Of a stretch of 6,234 nucleotides of DNA, positions 6,193 to 6,234 are shown in pieces. The stretch's first letter is position 1, and each line of letters opens with the position of its first letter. The translations under genes were made by a program, and so were the position numbers. The notes below the pieces were generated by a model. That model was not told where the DNA came from and did not search any database. It saw nothing but the letters and a program-made list of their open reading frames with translations. Source of the stretch: an uncultured Lysobacteraceae bacterium. Lineage in GTDB: Bacteria > Pseudomonadota > Gammaproteobacteria > Xanthomonadales > Xanthomonadaceae. The DNA is taken from the NCBI GenBank assembly GCA_937897645.1, contig CALCNV010000027.1, positions 1-6,234 on the forward strand. Reading direction: 5' to 3'.

Positions 6193-6234
6193 TTACTTGC
6201 GGGGCCAGGCGGCGAGCAGCGCCCACAGGCCGCC
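6193..6234 (-). CDS. C-terminal end of a reverse-strand gene (cut by window edge)
   Basis: On the minus strand the frame from the window edge reads GGLWALLAAWPRK and then TAA (6193-6195). The hydrophobic GGLWALLAAW followed by a basic end looks like the last helix of a small membrane protein. Its position just beyond a REPIN and a bidirectional-looking terminator fits a convergent gene end. Thirteen residues are too few to name a family, and the frame could be chance. Confidence 0.4.
   Translation of the reverse strand, partial: GGLWALLAAWPRK

Overview
The window is GC-rich, densely coded bacterial chromosome. The likely source is a gammaproteobacterium of the Xanthomonadales/Lysobacterales group (Lysobacter-, Thermomonas- or Pseudoxanthomonas-like). 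The reasons are the GC-biased codon use, the pairing of exported M28 and M16 peptidases, a TruC-type tRNA pseudouridine synthase, and two intergenic inverted-repeat elements with a GTAG-headed 'GTAGGAGCGC…' arm like the REP elements of that order and of Pseudomonas. The genus is an inference and cannot be fixed from the sequence alone.

Layout. (1) 1-525 (+) is the C-terminal part of an M28 zinc aminopeptidase whose N-terminus lies outside the window. (2) 531-614 is a REPIN-like inverted pair of REP sequences. (3) 659-1048 (+) is a small four-helix MAPEG-family membrane protein. It meets head-on, with one base between stop codons, (4) 1050-1580 (-), a TTG-started membrane-anchored LuxR-type HTH protein. 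(5) 1614-2366 (-) is a cytochrome b561-type membrane protein and (6) 2450-3169 (-) is tRNA pseudouridine synthase C (truC). Genes 6, 5 and 4 run in the same direction with gaps of 83 and 33 bases, so they may be one transcript in the order truC, cytochrome b, luxR-type gene. (7) 3170-3274 is a 105-base divergent intergenic region with a 10-bp inverted repeat. (8) 3275-6046 (+) is a large exported two-half M16 (insulinase/pitrilysin) zinc protease with a signal peptide and an intact HLLEH motif. (9) 6061-6096 is a strong stem-loop terminator, followed two bases later by a second REPIN (6099-6183). (10) 6193-6234 (-) is the last 13 codons of another reverse-strand gene.

Functionally this is mostly ordinary chromosome: two exported peptidases, one tRNA-modification enzyme and a few membrane proteins. 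The points most worth a second look are the cytochrome b/membrane-tethered HTH pair, which could be a redox-linked regulatory unit (inference), and the two near-identical REPINs with different loops, one of which has a mutated GTAG head. I found no CRISPR array, tRNA, rRNA, phage gene, transposase gene or recognisable new multi-gene system.
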